Below, one piece after another: positions 16,669 to 24,797 of a stretch of 34,091 bases of DNA. A model generated the notes under the pieces. That model did no database searches, was not told where the DNA came from, and saw nothing but the letters and a program-made list of their open reading frames with translations. The stretch's first letter is position 1, and each line of letters opens with the position of its first letter. The stretch spans positions 1-34,091 of the forward strand of contig JAUZOQ010000032.1 in NCBI GenBank assembly GCA_030706385.1. The letters are read 5' to 3'. Source of the DNA: Bacteroidota bacterium. Its GTDB lineage: Bacteria > Bacteroidota > Ignavibacteria > Palsa-1295. Position numbers and translations under genes: made by a program.

Positions 16669-17319
16669 CTATTTCTGGCCGACTAGTCGCATCTCTTCGC
16701 CAAAATCGGAGTCTGGCTGTTTTGAAGTACTATAAATGAGCCCCACTCCGCGGGCAAACCACTTTACCGTAGAGTCACCGGATTGCGAGGTGTAGACGAC
16801 TTCTGCGACATCGTCGTAGGTCTTGCCATCAGGCATTTTCATTTGCACACCGCGACGGGTGACCTCTGCAGTGTAGCGAGACTGGATGTAGTAGCTGCCG
16901 TTCGAGTTATTGAATTTCCATTGTTGCCCTACCATGAGAGGCGCCTTCAGATCCAACCAGTACTTCTCGTTATTCCCGCATGATACCTTTCCCAGCGTAT
17001 ACGCTTCGCTATCATTCATAGCGTAATAAAAGTTATTCAGGTAGAGATTCATCTTTGTCATGTCAGCCGAATAGCATGCCTGATTTCCCATCATCAAGCC
17101 GGAAGCATCGTTACCTTGCATCGTCATCCAGATCGTATCTGCGCCTGTGGAATTCTTACGGCAGTATGCGTAAGAGGTGCCAATACTTTTTAGCGGCAAG
17201 TAATACTCCTCAATATTCAGAACAGGCTTCTGTTGAGACGGAGCGGAATCGACCAGAGCATTGCAACCAACTAAGGCACTTGCAACGATCAAAATAGCAG
17301 AACCGATAAAGAGTCTCAT
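16669..17319 (-). CDS. Lipoprotein downstream of the anti-sigma gene
   Basis: A 216-aa lipoprotein: MRLFIGSAILIVASALVGC with lipobox ALVGC, then a beta-rich domain starting YYLPLKSIGTSYAYCRKN and ending VKWFARGVGLIYSTSKQ. The ATG has a good Shine-Dalgarno, AAGGAG, 8 nt upstream. It starts 16 bp after the anti-sigma stop, so it is the third gene of the sigma/anti-sigma operon and a likely partner or target of that system. The layout (an S-x-Y-x-Y opening and a GVGL close) resembles the other lipoproteins in the window. The function is unknown. Confidence 0.85.
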   Translation of the reverse strand: MRLFIGSAILIVASALVGCNALVDSAPSQQKPVLNIEEYYLPLKSIGTSYAYCRKNSTGADTIWMTMQGNDASGLMMGNQACYSADMTKMNLYLNNFYYAMNDSEAYTLGKVSCGNNEKYWLDLKAPLMVGQQWKFNNSNGSYYIQSRYTAEVTRRGVQMKMPDGKTYDDVAEVVYTSQSGDSTVKWFARGVGLIYSTSKQPDSDFGEEMRLVGQK

Positions 17320-17335
17320 ATCATGTTCTCCTTAA

Positions 17336-18586
17336 TTAAAATCGATAAATAAGACCGTAATGCAATCTGCCGTTAAGCGTGTTCCGAATATCGGCAGCAT
17401 CGATCATCACAGGTTTCGAACTCGCATTTTCCGCAGCAAGGACAGCGCTTGCCGAAAGAGCATTTGAATGTACACGAGAGAGAGCAAATGCAGCACCGAA
17501 CGAAAGACTCTCAGAAAATGGGATTCGAACACCCGCTTCTGCATCGAGTGTGTATCCGTTCGGTATTAATCCACCACCAAGAGAGAATTCGAGAAGCAAG
17601 TTTCCTGCAAAAAATAGAGGCTCCAGATGGGAGACGAATATTTCCTCGCTAAAACTGCGCTTGGTTTCAATACTTCGTGAGATCAATTCTGTACCATTAT
17701 CATTGCTACGCTTCACATCTCCAAGCTGCTGGTATAATCCGGAACCAAGCCTGAATCCGATCAAATTATTCTCGGAGATATGATAGGCAAGGCTTATGCG
17801 CTGATCAGCAAATGGCTTGATTGGAGATGCATCTGCAGGATAGGTAAATCCGCTGGAAGTCTGTAGGCTCCCTTCAAAGAGAGAACGTTGTTCGGGCAGA
17901 CCATCATGATGATCGAACGGTGAGTGGCGTTCCGCACCAATATCCGAATGCACATCTTCGATCTGCAGATCTACAGGTTGTATGTCGATCAAAGCCGAAT
18001 GCTGTCCGCTTGATGAGCCGTCGACGAAGGCATCCGTGTTCAACTCATTGTGCTCGGCAGCCGGACTCGTCTGCATAACGGGAATTCCCATCGTCCGCCG
18101 AGAAATCGAAACTGCATGGGAGGTATTACTTGAAGTCGAATTCCGTAGCGCCAAAGCCGGCACTTCAGAGCTTGCGCGGTCTGACAATTGCGAACTCGGC
18201 AACGCTCTTCGAGGAAGCACCTCAGCTGCCTCCTGTGAACCTGCGGAAATAAATTTGGGTACAAAGTAGCCCAATGCGCCAGAGCTTAGGATGAGGGCTA
18301 GGGCGGCCAGAACTGCAGTACGTTTTGAAAAGACAAGTATTCCCTTTTGCTTGACCTGAGTAGAGGCAAGGGATTCTATCCTGGAGAAAAGCGACGACTC
18401 GACCTCCGGACTCACCATTACCGATCTAGTTGCATCCTGAGCAAGATCGCGCAGCATCTCATGCTCTCGAAAGAGCAGGCGTATCTCCGGAGAAACACTC
18501 GTCAAATGCAACAGCTCTGCGCTATCGGCATCGGAGAGCTCTCCGTCAAAGTAGGCAATGATCTTATTTTCTAACTCTTTGCTCAT
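17336..18586 (-). CDS. Anti-sigma factor with C-terminal outer-membrane-barrel-like domain
   Basis: A 416-aa protein with a striking layout. Residues 1-75 are an anti-sigma-type helical domain (ELENKIIAYFDGELSDADSAELLHL...REHEMLRDLA) without the zinc-binding HxxxCxxC. A single membrane segment spans 88-110, and a polar Ser/Ala-rich, His-containing linker spans about 111-260. The last ~155 residues are alternating amphipathic strands (RISLAYHIS, NLIGFRLGSGLYQQL, NLLLEFSLGGGL, YTLDAEAGVRIPF, LSFGAAFALSRVH) ending in the aromatic C-terminus YGLIYRF typical of outer-membrane barrels. That length suits an eight-stranded barrel. The ATG overlaps the ECF sigma stop by 4 bp. It fits a dual-membrane-spanning anti-sigma factor that holds the sigma factor in the cytoplasm while sensing the outer membrane. 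Confidence 0.85.
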   Translation of the reverse strand: MSKELENKIIAYFDGELSDADSAELLHLTSVSPEIRLLFREHEMLRDLAQDATRSVMVSPEVESSLFSRIESLASTQVKQKGILVFSKRTAVLAALALILSSGALGYFVPKFISAGSQEAAEVLPRRALPSSQLSDRASSEVPALALRNSTSSNTSHAVSISRRTMGIPVMQTSPAAEHNELNTDAFVDGSSSGQHSALIDIQPVDLQIEDVHSDIGAERHSPFDHHDGLPEQRSLFEGSLQTSSGFTYPADASPIKPFADQRISLAYHISENNLIGFRLGSGLYQQLGDVKRSNDNGTELISRSIETKRSFSEEIFVSHLEPLFFAGNLLLEFSLGGGLIPNGYTLDAEAGVRIPFSESLSFGAAFALSRVHSNALSASAVLAAENASSKPVMIDAADIRNTLNGRLHYGLIYRF

Positions 18587-19347
18587 GCAATCAGTACAGT
18601 CTTTTTACCCTCATGTTGCACACTTTCAACTGTTCCATCTATTTCTGGTACGGGTTTCGCAGGGGATTTCTCTTCGATTGTCTCCAAGCGGTGCTTGAAG
18701 TGCGGAGCTAAAATTTCGCGAAGCATTTTCTTCGCCCTCAAAACACGTACCTTAACATTTACACTCGTCGTTCCCGTGAGTTCCGCAACTTCCTCACAAG
18801 TAAATCCTTCGATTTCGCGGAGCATAAAAGCGTCTCGATAGATCGGGGCGATCTTGTTGAACGCATGCTGAAAGATCTCTTCCGGATACTCCTGGTCAAT
18901 TCCTTCAACGGAAAGTTCTCTGCGATGAGAATATCCTATCGGTTCTCTATGTTCATCATCAAGATGAACAAATTCCGGAGTAAAGACGGATTCGCGAGTC
19001 ATATTCAAGCACACCGATCTCGCAATCAATAAAAGCCAGCTTTTTAACGCCTTCGCCTCCCGAAGCTGATCACGCCGCTGATAGACTCGAATAAACACTT
19101 CCTGAAACGCATCTTCGGCAAGAGACTTATTCCCCATTACATACAGACAGTATGAGAAGATGCGCTCCCTATATTTATTATAGACGTATTTAAACGCCCC
19201 TACATCGCCGGCAATAAATGCCTCGATGATCTTACTTTCGGAAAGGTCCGTATCGGACGCTGTCCCGATCTCTGAATCGCGATATGGTGGTTTCTTATTC
19301 TCTGGCAAGATGCTCCTGCAGGGTATTTGCCTAACCTTTAAAGACAC
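18583..19347 (-). CDS. ECF-type RNA polymerase sigma factor
   Basis: A 254-aa sigma-70 family, extracytoplasmic-function regulator. Region 2 lies at about 47-113 (DVGAFKYVYNKYRERIFSYCLYVMGNKSLAEDAFQEVFIRVYQ) and region 4 at about 157-211 (APIYRDAFMLREIEGFTCEEVAELTGTTSVNVKVRVLRAKKMLREIL); region 3 is absent. A ~45-residue charged C-terminal extension is longer than usual. The start is uncertain: the GTG at 19347 has AAGG 7 nt upstream, while a TTG at codon 14 has AGGAG 4 nt upstream. It is translationally coupled to the anti-sigma gene (ATGA overlap), which should sequester it until an envelope signal releases it. Confidence 0.95.
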   Translation of the reverse strand: MSLKVRQIPCRSILPENKKPPYRDSEIGTASDTDLSESKIIEAFIAGDVGAFKYVYNKYRERIFSYCLYVMGNKSLAEDAFQEVFIRVYQRRDQLREAKALKSWLLLIARSVCLNMTRESVFTPEFVHLDDEHREPIGYSHRRELSVEGIDQEYPEEIFQHAFNKIAPIYRDAFMLREIEGFTCEEVAELTGTTSVNVKVRVLRAKKMLREILAPHFKHRLETIEEKSPAKPVPEIDGTVESVQHEGKKTVLIA

Positions 19348-19457
19348 ATATTCACCTTCAATTGTTACAAAATGGAGATCGATTTGTCTCTTTCAGGCGA
19401 GGTTTATCCACAAGCCATTAAAATATAAGCAATTAAAGGAAGTTACCGCCCAAGGGA

Positions 19458-20126
19458 CTACTTCAGAGAAAAACTCTGTAATTCGAACGTACCATCGAGA
19501 TAGTGCGCCGAAGACGCATATTGATAGTCTCTACCGAGAACCAGACCAACACCGTCGGCGTAGAACTTGTCGGAGACAGAGTTCGTATCCACAATATTTT
19601 GAGGGTAAATATACTCGTTCACAATCCGAAATTGGACACAGGAAAAATTGCCTGCCGGCGTTGAAATTGGCTGGCCGGTCTTAACTAACGTTGCAGTTTC
19701 TTTGACTCGCAATGCCCCACCTATGCTTGAATCAAACAGTGTTAGGCTTTCTCCAACGTTCATAGGATATCTAAGAACCATGTGCGGCGTCGACGTACTG
19801 TCGTTGGGATCGAAACTATAGAGATCAGAATCGACCCAGTATACGAGTGCATATCCCGGAACATTAAGAATCCCATAGTGATAGGCATGGTGCCCCTGAT
19901 AGGTTTCTTCCCCACTGATGAGAACGGTTCCGGTCTCATCCTGCACACTTGTACCATTTACATCGAAAGTTTGCTGACGGTAGACACAGCTATCTCCAAC
20001 TTTCATTGGATAGATGTTGCTGAGGTTTCCGTTCTGGTCGGAAGAGGGCGCAGCAGGATTACTTTTGCAGCCTGGGAAGAGAGCAAAACCAAGGATAAGA
20101 AGGAGCGCGAAGGATTGAGGTTTCAT
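19458..20126 (-). CDS. Lipoprotein upstream of the ECF sigma gene
   Basis: A 222-aa lipoprotein. The ATG at 20126 is preferred over the upstream TTG at 20165 because it gives MKPQSFALLLILGFALFPGC, a signal peptide with lipobox, followed by KSNPAAPSSDQ. The mature domain opens IYPMKVGDSCVYRQQTFDVNG, has PAGNFSCVQFRIVNEY in the second half, and closes with YADGVGLVLGRDYQY. This resembles beta-rich lipoproteins seen in many FCB genomes without known function. It lies about 110 bp upstream of the sigma factor on the same strand, with no clear terminator between, so it may belong to the same regulon. Confidence 0.82.
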   Translation of the reverse strand: MKPQSFALLLILGFALFPGCKSNPAAPSSDQNGNLSNIYPMKVGDSCVYRQQTFDVNGTSVQDETGTVLISGEETYQGHHAYHYGILNVPGYALVYWVDSDLYSFDPNDSTSTPHMVLRYPMNVGESLTLFDSSIGGALRVKETATLVKTGQPISTPAGNFSCVQFRIVNEYIYPQNIVDTNSVSDKFYADGVGLVLGRDYQYASSAHYLDGTFELQSFSLK

Positions 20127-20249
20127 GAACAGGATATTCAAATATTGATCAATAAATTGTGACAATGCGGATAATGAATTAGTTCAGGGCACGATATTCG
20201 GTCGAGACCCTGCAAACTCCGGTGGATCGATCAATCTACGGCAGCCTCG

Positions 20250-20257
20250 TATATTTG
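20250..20257 (+). promoter_or_regulatory. -7 element TATATTTG before the two-repeat protein
   Basis: Exact match to TAnnTTTG, ending 6 nt before the ATG at 20264. No TTG is seen at the -33 position. If used, the mRNA would start at or next to the ATG. Confidence 0.4.
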
Positions 20258-20263
20258 TCGCAA

Positions 20264-21313
20264 ATGGTAAAGTTACAAAGTGGGAAGAGCATTGCCGAAC
20301 AAGTCCGTACAAAATGGTTGGTTATGACCGTAGTTCTGCTGGTTTCTTTCTCAAGCCTTGGCTATGCGCAAGAAGAGTATCTCGGTAAAACCCAGCGGCA
20401 GTGTATTTCTCTGTTCAAAAAATTGCATTATGACAGTAAGATGTATCCGAACCGGTTTACTGATTCATTCGATTCTCTACTGCCTAACATGTATCGCTGG
20501 GGAGAAGAAGGGAGCGGATCTATCCAATGCGATTCGAAAAGACGTGTAGCCGACTTTGACTATGGCTTCTGGCAAAAACATAATGAAAGCAAAGACCAGA
20601 GAAGACATGGCAGAATGTGGAAGCAATCCATCATCGCTTTGGAGGAATTGAAAGAAAAATTCGGGGATCCAAAGGTCTCGGGAACAGATAGCAACGGTTG
20701 GGTAAGCTATACCTGGAAAACGAAACGGTTTTTTTATAAACTCACGGTCCGCCGTACCGACGATACAACGGAAACGACATTTGACTTTGCGGGCATGCTT
20801 AGGAAGCCTATGATCCCTTTTACTCCAGCACCTGCGACCGAACTACCCCAATTCATTGGACTGACAAAGTCTGAGACGCACTCACTTCTTAGAAAATTAC
20901 ATTTAAATTATGCAGACAGTGCCATTTTTTTCGAGGGAAAGTATTATTTGAATATTTCTTTGCCTGTATTCAAACTATGGAATACAAAGTGTTCCGGGTG
21001 GATCGATTTTGACTCAACGGAGCATTCAATTCTATTTTCATTTGATATAGGTGTAAGCTATGAACGCGTCGATGAATCGAGACTTAGGCCAGTCCTATCT
21101 CCTCCGGCACGAAACACTCGGATGCAGATCGAGCACGATCTCACAAAACAGTTTGGCAAAAGTTCAAGCAGCACAGATTGTTCCTTGGGAACAACCTACC
21201 TGTGGAAATCCGGAGATTTCATTTATCAAGTAAACGGGTTGGAACTCGACGATAACGATGAGCATCACATTGTCCGAATTGTTGCCGGCAAGAAAGAGAT
21301 TCTTGGCCAGTGA
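20264..21313 (+). CDS. Secreted protein with two internal repeats, unknown function
   Basis: I do not recognise this 349-aa protein. A hydrophobic segment WLVMTVVLLVSFSSLGYAQ (about 18-36) looks like a signal peptide with a long N-region; an ATG 20 codons downstream or a GTG at 20222 are alternative starts. Two copies of one domain follow, at about 39-176 (YLGKTQRQCISLFKKLHYDS ... SYTWKTKRFFYKL) and about 197-345 (FIGLTKSETHSLLRKLHLNY ... TYLWKSGDFIYQV). Each begins with a helix of the G.T...(C/H)SL.(K/R)KLH form, has a central helix before a KFG/QFG segment, and ends with a Y.WK....Y strand pair. It is divergent from the lipoprotein at 20126. No partner is evident. Confidence 0.75.
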   Translation: MVKLQSGKSIAEQVRTKWLVMTVVLLVSFSSLGYAQEEYLGKTQRQCISLFKKLHYDSKMYPNRFTDSFDSLLPNMYRWGEEGSGSIQCDSKRRVADFDYGFWQKHNESKDQRRHGRMWKQSIIALEELKEKFGDPKVSGTDSNGWVSYTWKTKRFFYKLTVRRTDDTTETTFDFAGMLRKPMIPFTPAPATELPQFIGLTKSETHSLLRKLHLNYADSAIFFEGKYYLNISLPVFKLWNTKCSGWIDFDSTEHSILFSFDIGVSYERVDESRLRPVLSPPARNTRMQIEHDLTKQFGKSSSSTDCSLGTTYLWKSGDFIYQVNGLELDDNDEHHIVRIVAGKKEILGQ

Positions 21314-21382
21314 TGGATGGTATCACGCCTGAACCCCGACAAAGAAAAGCCTTCTTCAAGAACCTCTCTCGCATTTTGTTCG

Positions 21383-21390
21383 TAAATTTG
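21383..21390 (+). promoter_or_regulatory. -7 element TAAATTTG before the TfoX-domain gene
   Basis: Exact TAnnTTTG match, ending 4 nt before the ATG at 21395. No clear -33 TTG is seen. It probably drives the TfoX-thyX pair as a leaderless or nearly leaderless mRNA. Confidence 0.45.
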
Positions 21391-21394
21391 TCAC

Positions 21395-21727
21395 ATGAAG
21401 CCGCTACCGAAACCCGATCCCAAATCACTCCGAAGATACGAAACCATTGCCGATTCGCTTGTCGAAAAATCCGGCGCTGAGAAATCCAAAATGTTTGGCA
21501 TGCCAACTTTAAAAATTCACTCGAAGGCGTTTTGCGGCTTGTTTGGAAGCGATATGGTGTTTAAATTATCCGGCGAAGAGCATAAGAGAGCGCTGGCATA
21601 CGACGGGGCAAAGCTTTTCGACCCCTCGGATATGAACCGGCCCATGAAGGAATGGGTCGTTGTTCCGAAGAAATATTCTGGAAAATGGGAAAGCCTTGCC
21701 GTCGAGGCTCTTAAATACGTAGCATAA
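21395..21727 (+). CDS. TfoX/Sxy N-terminal domain protein
   Basis: A 110-aa protein of the TfoX N-terminal domain family. After a basic start, KMFGMPTLKIHSKAFCGLFGSDMVFKLSGE matches the MFG....... family signature, and MKEWVVVPKKYSGKWESLAVEAL matches the C-terminal helix region. Full TfoX/Sxy regulators of competence have a second, C-terminal domain; that is absent here, as in many stand-alone family members of unknown role. Its stop is 3 bp before the thyX ATG, so the two genes are co-transcribed. Confidence 0.85.
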   Translation: MKPLPKPDPKSLRRYETIADSLVEKSGAEKSKMFGMPTLKIHSKAFCGLFGSDMVFKLSGEEHKRALAYDGAKLFDPSDMNRPMKEWVVVPKKYSGKWESLAVEALKYVA

Positions 21728-21730
21728 TTC

Positions 21731-23335
21731 ATGGCATTACTGGACACGATCGAATCGCGAACAAACGGAAAGCACCTGTCGCAATCAACATTTATCAATT
21801 CTCCCTTAAAAGTCAAACTGATCAATGCATTTGCAAATCCGTTCAAGAATGCGATAGCAACTGCCAGGACCTGTTATTCATCGAAAGGCATCATCACCGA
21901 TGAGGGTGTCTCACTCGAAAAGCACACAGCACTTGCCAAAAGCATTTATGAAGCCGGCCATCATACTACGCTTCAGCATGCCCATTTTCAATTCGCCATC
22001 GAAGGCGTTTCACGGCATTCAATTTGGTCGTTCTTGCATTCGCATCCGTTCTACAATTCTGAGCAGGTCAGTCAGCGTTATGTCGAAGTCAAGAGTGGTA
22101 GCTTTACGACTCCAAATTTTGAGAATAGCGAAGCGCAATCGCTCTATGCATCGGAAATGGATCGAATCATGCGAGACTATCATGATCTCATCGGTCTCCT
22201 GACTCCGGCTGTTGCCGATGCCTATTTCGATCGATTCCCCCATCGAAGGAAAAAGTCGGAGGAATATCAGAAAGAGATCAAGAAGAAAGCCCAAGAAGTT
22301 GCCCGATATGTTCTTCCTGTATCGACAACAGCTTATCTTTATCATACCATCAGCGGCATTTCGCTTCTGCGATATTACCGTCTTGCCAAAATGGCCGATA
22401 CTCCGAGCGAGACATTCCTGCTCGTTCGGGCAATGGTCGACGAACTGTTGCGATATGATCCCAACTATGCTCTCATCCTTGAAGAGCCCCTCGATCCGGA
22501 ATCATATCCCGAGGCCGAATACATCCGCACTGGTAATACTGACCATGACATCGCACATTTCATCAAAGAATTTGATGACGATCTCGATGGCAAATATTCG
22601 AAGCTCGTTGATTATAAGGCCTTTGCCGAAAGGACATTGGCAAGTAGCGTGCGTGAAGTTCTGGGAAAGACGGAACGAGAGATCGATGACGAAGCCGCAA
22701 TTGCACTTGTACTTGATCCTTCACAAAATACCATCCTTGGCGAAACGCTTGTTCTAACGACACAGACAAAATTTTCTCGTGCAATGCATAATGTGCATTA
22801 CACGTTTCGAAAGAAGCTATCGCATACAGCAGACTCCCAGGACCAGCGTCACCGCATGACTCCGGGCTCCAGACCAATTTTACACATGCAATTGCGAGAT
22901 GCCGTACCAGATTACGAAACGCCAATGGTCGTAACAACTTCTCCTCAAGAAGTTCAAGACCGGTACCGGGAGTCGATCGAGCGCTCATGGAAAAGCTACG
23001 CGATTCTCCGTTCGCTTGGGGTTCGACAGGAATTCTGCGAATATATACTGCCCAACGCCACCAATATCCGCTTCACCGAATCAAGTGACTTGCTTGCCTT
23101 GCACCATAAGCATGCTATGCGCCTTTGTTATAATGCTCAGGAAGAGATTTGGCGTGCATCTGTCGATGAAGCGGACCAGATCCGATCAATCCATCCGATG
23201 ATCGGCAAATACTTACTTCCCCCATGCGGATTGCGTGATCTTGCCCATGTCCGTCCGATATGCCCCGAAGGAAACCGGTATTGCGGCGTCAAGGTATGGC
23301 AGATCGATCTCAATGAGTATGAAAGGGTTATTTGA
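21731..23335 (+). CDS. thyX: Double-length FAD-dependent thymidylate synthase (ThyX-like)
   Basis: A 534-aa protein, about twice the usual 220-250 aa of ThyX, with two ThyX-like halves. The N-terminal half has the ...LQHAHFQFAIEGVSRHSIWSFLHSHPFYNSEQVSQRYVE region and a later EVARYVLPVSTTAYLYHTISGISLLRYY segment. The C-terminal half has DSQDQRHRMTPGSRP, close to the flavin/dUMP motif RHRxxSxxxxSxR, and EYILPNATNIRFTESSDLLALHHKHAMRLC. It ends with a Cys-rich tail (PPCGLR...PICPEGNRYCGVK). Long ThyX proteins of this kind are known, for example in Chlamydia. ThyX methylates dUMP to dTMP with methylene-tetrahydrofolate and FADH2. The motif is split between divergent halves, so which one is catalytic is uncertain. 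Confidence 0.88.
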   Translation: MALLDTIESRTNGKHLSQSTFINSPLKVKLINAFANPFKNAIATARTCYSSKGIITDEGVSLEKHTALAKSIYEAGHHTTLQHAHFQFAIEGVSRHSIWSFLHSHPFYNSEQVSQRYVEVKSGSFTTPNFENSEAQSLYASEMDRIMRDYHDLIGLLTPAVADAYFDRFPHRRKKSEEYQKEIKKKAQEVARYVLPVSTTAYLYHTISGISLLRYYRLAKMADTPSETFLLVRAMVDELLRYDPNYALILEEPLDPESYPEAEYIRTGNTDHDIAHFIKEFDDDLDGKYSKLVDYKAFAERTLASSVREVLGKTEREIDDEAAIALVLDPSQNTILGETLVLTTQTKFSRAMHNVHYTFRKKLSHTADSQDQRHRMTPGSRPILHMQLRDAVPDYETPMVVTTSPQEVQDRYRESIERSWKSYAILRSLGVRQEFCEYILPNATNIRFTESSDLLALHHKHAMRLCYNAQEEIWRASVDEADQIRSIHPMIGKYLLPPCGLRDLAHVRPICPEGNRYCGVKVWQIDLNEYERVI

Positions 23336-23413
23336 GGTAGACGACCACGGTAAGTGTTGAATTAGAACCCTGTTGACCTGCCGCTAACGACTCAGCACTA
23401 ATTTCTACCAAAT

Positions 23414-24079
23414 ATGTTTTTCTCCATCATCATTCCGACATTTAACCGCGCTCATCTAATCGCAAGAGCGATCGAAAGTGTTACCAATCAGGATTTTCCG
23501 GATTGGGAAATGATCATTGTTGACGATGGCTCCTCCGATACGACAGGAGATGTAGTCAGAATCTTTTCAGATCGTGATCCAAGGATTTCATATCACTATT
23601 CGGAGAATCAAGGAGCTGCAGCAGCGCGAAATCTTGGCTCATCTTTTGCTTCGGGGAGGTACTTCACGTTTCTTGATTCCGATGACGAATATCTTCCCAG
23701 ACACTTGGGAATTCGAGAAGAAGTACTTTCTCGAGTGCCGGCGATAGAGCTACTACACGGAGGTGTTGAAGTCATTGGTGATCCCCTCGTCGCCGATTGT
23801 TTCGATCCATCGAAGTTGATTCCGATCTACGAGTGCGTTGTTGGAGGCACATTCTTTATCCGGCGCGATCTCTTCAAACGTCTCGGTGGCTTTTCTGACA
23901 TTCCCTACGCTGACGACACTGATCTCTTTACCAGGGCCACTGAACTCGGTGCACTGATCGAAAAGATTGACAGGCCGACATACCGTTATTACAGAACGGA
24001 GGCCGATTCGCTCTGCGCCATTGTTGCACGAGAAGGGACAGAAGGTATCAAGCGATTCAGACAGAAGAAAATCCTGTAA
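23414..24079 (+). CDS. Family 2 glycosyltransferase
   Basis: A 221-aa GT-A fold glycosyltransferase. The opening FSIIIPTFNRAHLIARAIESV and EMIIVDDGSSDTT bind the nucleotide sugar. A metal-binding DSDD lies at 88-91 (FTFLDSDDEYLP), and a later GGFSDIPYADDTDLFTRATE carries the catalytic-region acidic residues. It is short, lacking membrane segments or a second domain, so it is probably a cytoplasmic enzyme acting on a lipid-linked or protein acceptor. It stands alone: 78 bp behind thyX and 7 bp before the endonuclease III gene, with no other polysaccharide genes around. The acceptor cannot be inferred. Confidence 0.92.
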   Translation: MFFSIIIPTFNRAHLIARAIESVTNQDFPDWEMIIVDDGSSDTTGDVVRIFSDRDPRISYHYSENQGAAAARNLGSSFASGRYFTFLDSDDEYLPRHLGIREEVLSRVPAIELLHGGVEVIGDPLVADCFDPSKLIPIYECVVGGTFFIRRDLFKRLGGFSDIPYADDTDLFTRATELGALIEKIDRPTYRYYRTEADSLCAIVAREGTEGIKRFRQKKIL

Positions 24080-24086
24080 TCCGATC

Positions 24087-24749
24087 ATGGCAAAAGAAAC
24101 GAAAGAACAAAAACACGAGCGGACAAAGAAGATATTTTCCAAACTGAGGAAGATGTATCCCCAAGCGCACTGTGCACTCGATTTTACGAATGCGTTCGAA
24201 TTGCTCGTCGCTACGATACTATCTGCTCAGTGCACCGATGCCCGGGTCAATATCGTAATGAAGTCATTTCGTCCCAGATTTCCAACTCCGAAATCCTTAG
24301 CGCATGCCGATCTCTCAGAAATTGAAGAAGTCATCAAATCCACCGGTTTTTTTCGCCAAAAAGCGAAATCGTTGAAATCGATGGCAACGGATATTATCGA
24401 GAAATTTAGGGGAAAAGTACCTCAGACCATGGCTGAACTCACAACCTTGAGAGGCGTGGGGCGCAAGACTGCTAATGTCGTGCTGGGGAATGCCTTTGGT
24501 ATAGCTGAAGGAATTGCCGTTGATACCCATGTCACCAGAGTAGCGAATCTCCTGAAGATTACTACGCATAAAGAACCTGAAAAGATCGAGCGGGACTTGA
24601 TGGAGCTTGTTCCAAAAAAGGAATGGACAATGGCCACGCATTACCTCATCTCCCACGGAAGAAAGATTTGCATTGCCAGAAGTCCGAAGTGTCCTGAATG
24701 CGGAATTGCCGATCTTTGCCCGAGCAAGAAGATCTATTTCCCTGAATGA
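24087..24749 (+). CDS. nth: Endonuclease III
   Basis: A 220-aa bifunctional DNA glycosylase/AP lyase that removes oxidised pyrimidines in base-excision repair. The HhH-GPD fold is complete: helix-hairpin-helix LRGVGRKTANVVLGNAFG with catalytic Lys127, and VDTHVTR with Asp146. The 4Fe-4S cluster Cys are 195, 202, 205 and 211 (C-x6-C-x2-C-x5-C). The frame is open upstream to 23967 but that part overlaps the glycosyltransferase; the ATG at 24087, 7 bp after that gene's stop, is the natural start and suggests co-transcription. A hairpin follows immediately after the stop. Confidence 0.97.
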   Translation: MAKETKEQKHERTKKIFSKLRKMYPQAHCALDFTNAFELLVATILSAQCTDARVNIVMKSFRPRFPTPKSLAHADLSEIEEVIKSTGFFRQKAKSLKSMATDIIEKFRGKVPQTMAELTTLRGVGRKTANVVLGNAFGIAEGIAVDTHVTRVANLLKITTHKEPEKIERDLMELVPKKEWTMATHYLISHGRKICIARSPKCPECGIADLCPSKKIYFPE

Positions 24750-24750
24750 A

Positions 24751-24775
24751 AAAGGGCGCAATAGATGCGCCCTTC
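24751..24775. terminator. Bidirectional terminator between nth and the T9SS-tail gene
   Basis: AAGGGCGCA (24752-24760) and TGCGCCCTT (24766-24774) form a perfect 9-bp GC-rich stem with a 5-nt loop. The minus-strand copy is followed by TTTTTCATT, a good T tract for the gene ending at 24798. The plus side has only TTCGG, so it is weaker for nth. Confidence 0.75.
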
Positions 24776-24797
24776 GGATTCATTCATAGATAATATT

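Noticed and set aside
22212-22757. 181-codon frame inside thyX in another phase
   Set aside because: The ThyX frame is continuous and carries conserved motifs here; this frame shows none.
23967-24086. N-terminal extension of nth
   Set aside because: It overlaps the glycosyltransferase gene and translates to sequence unlike any endonuclease III N-terminus; the ATG at 24087 is the start.
24315-24761. 148-codon minus-strand frame over nth
   Set aside because: It is antisense to the HhH and iron-sulfur coding part of nth and has no features of its own.
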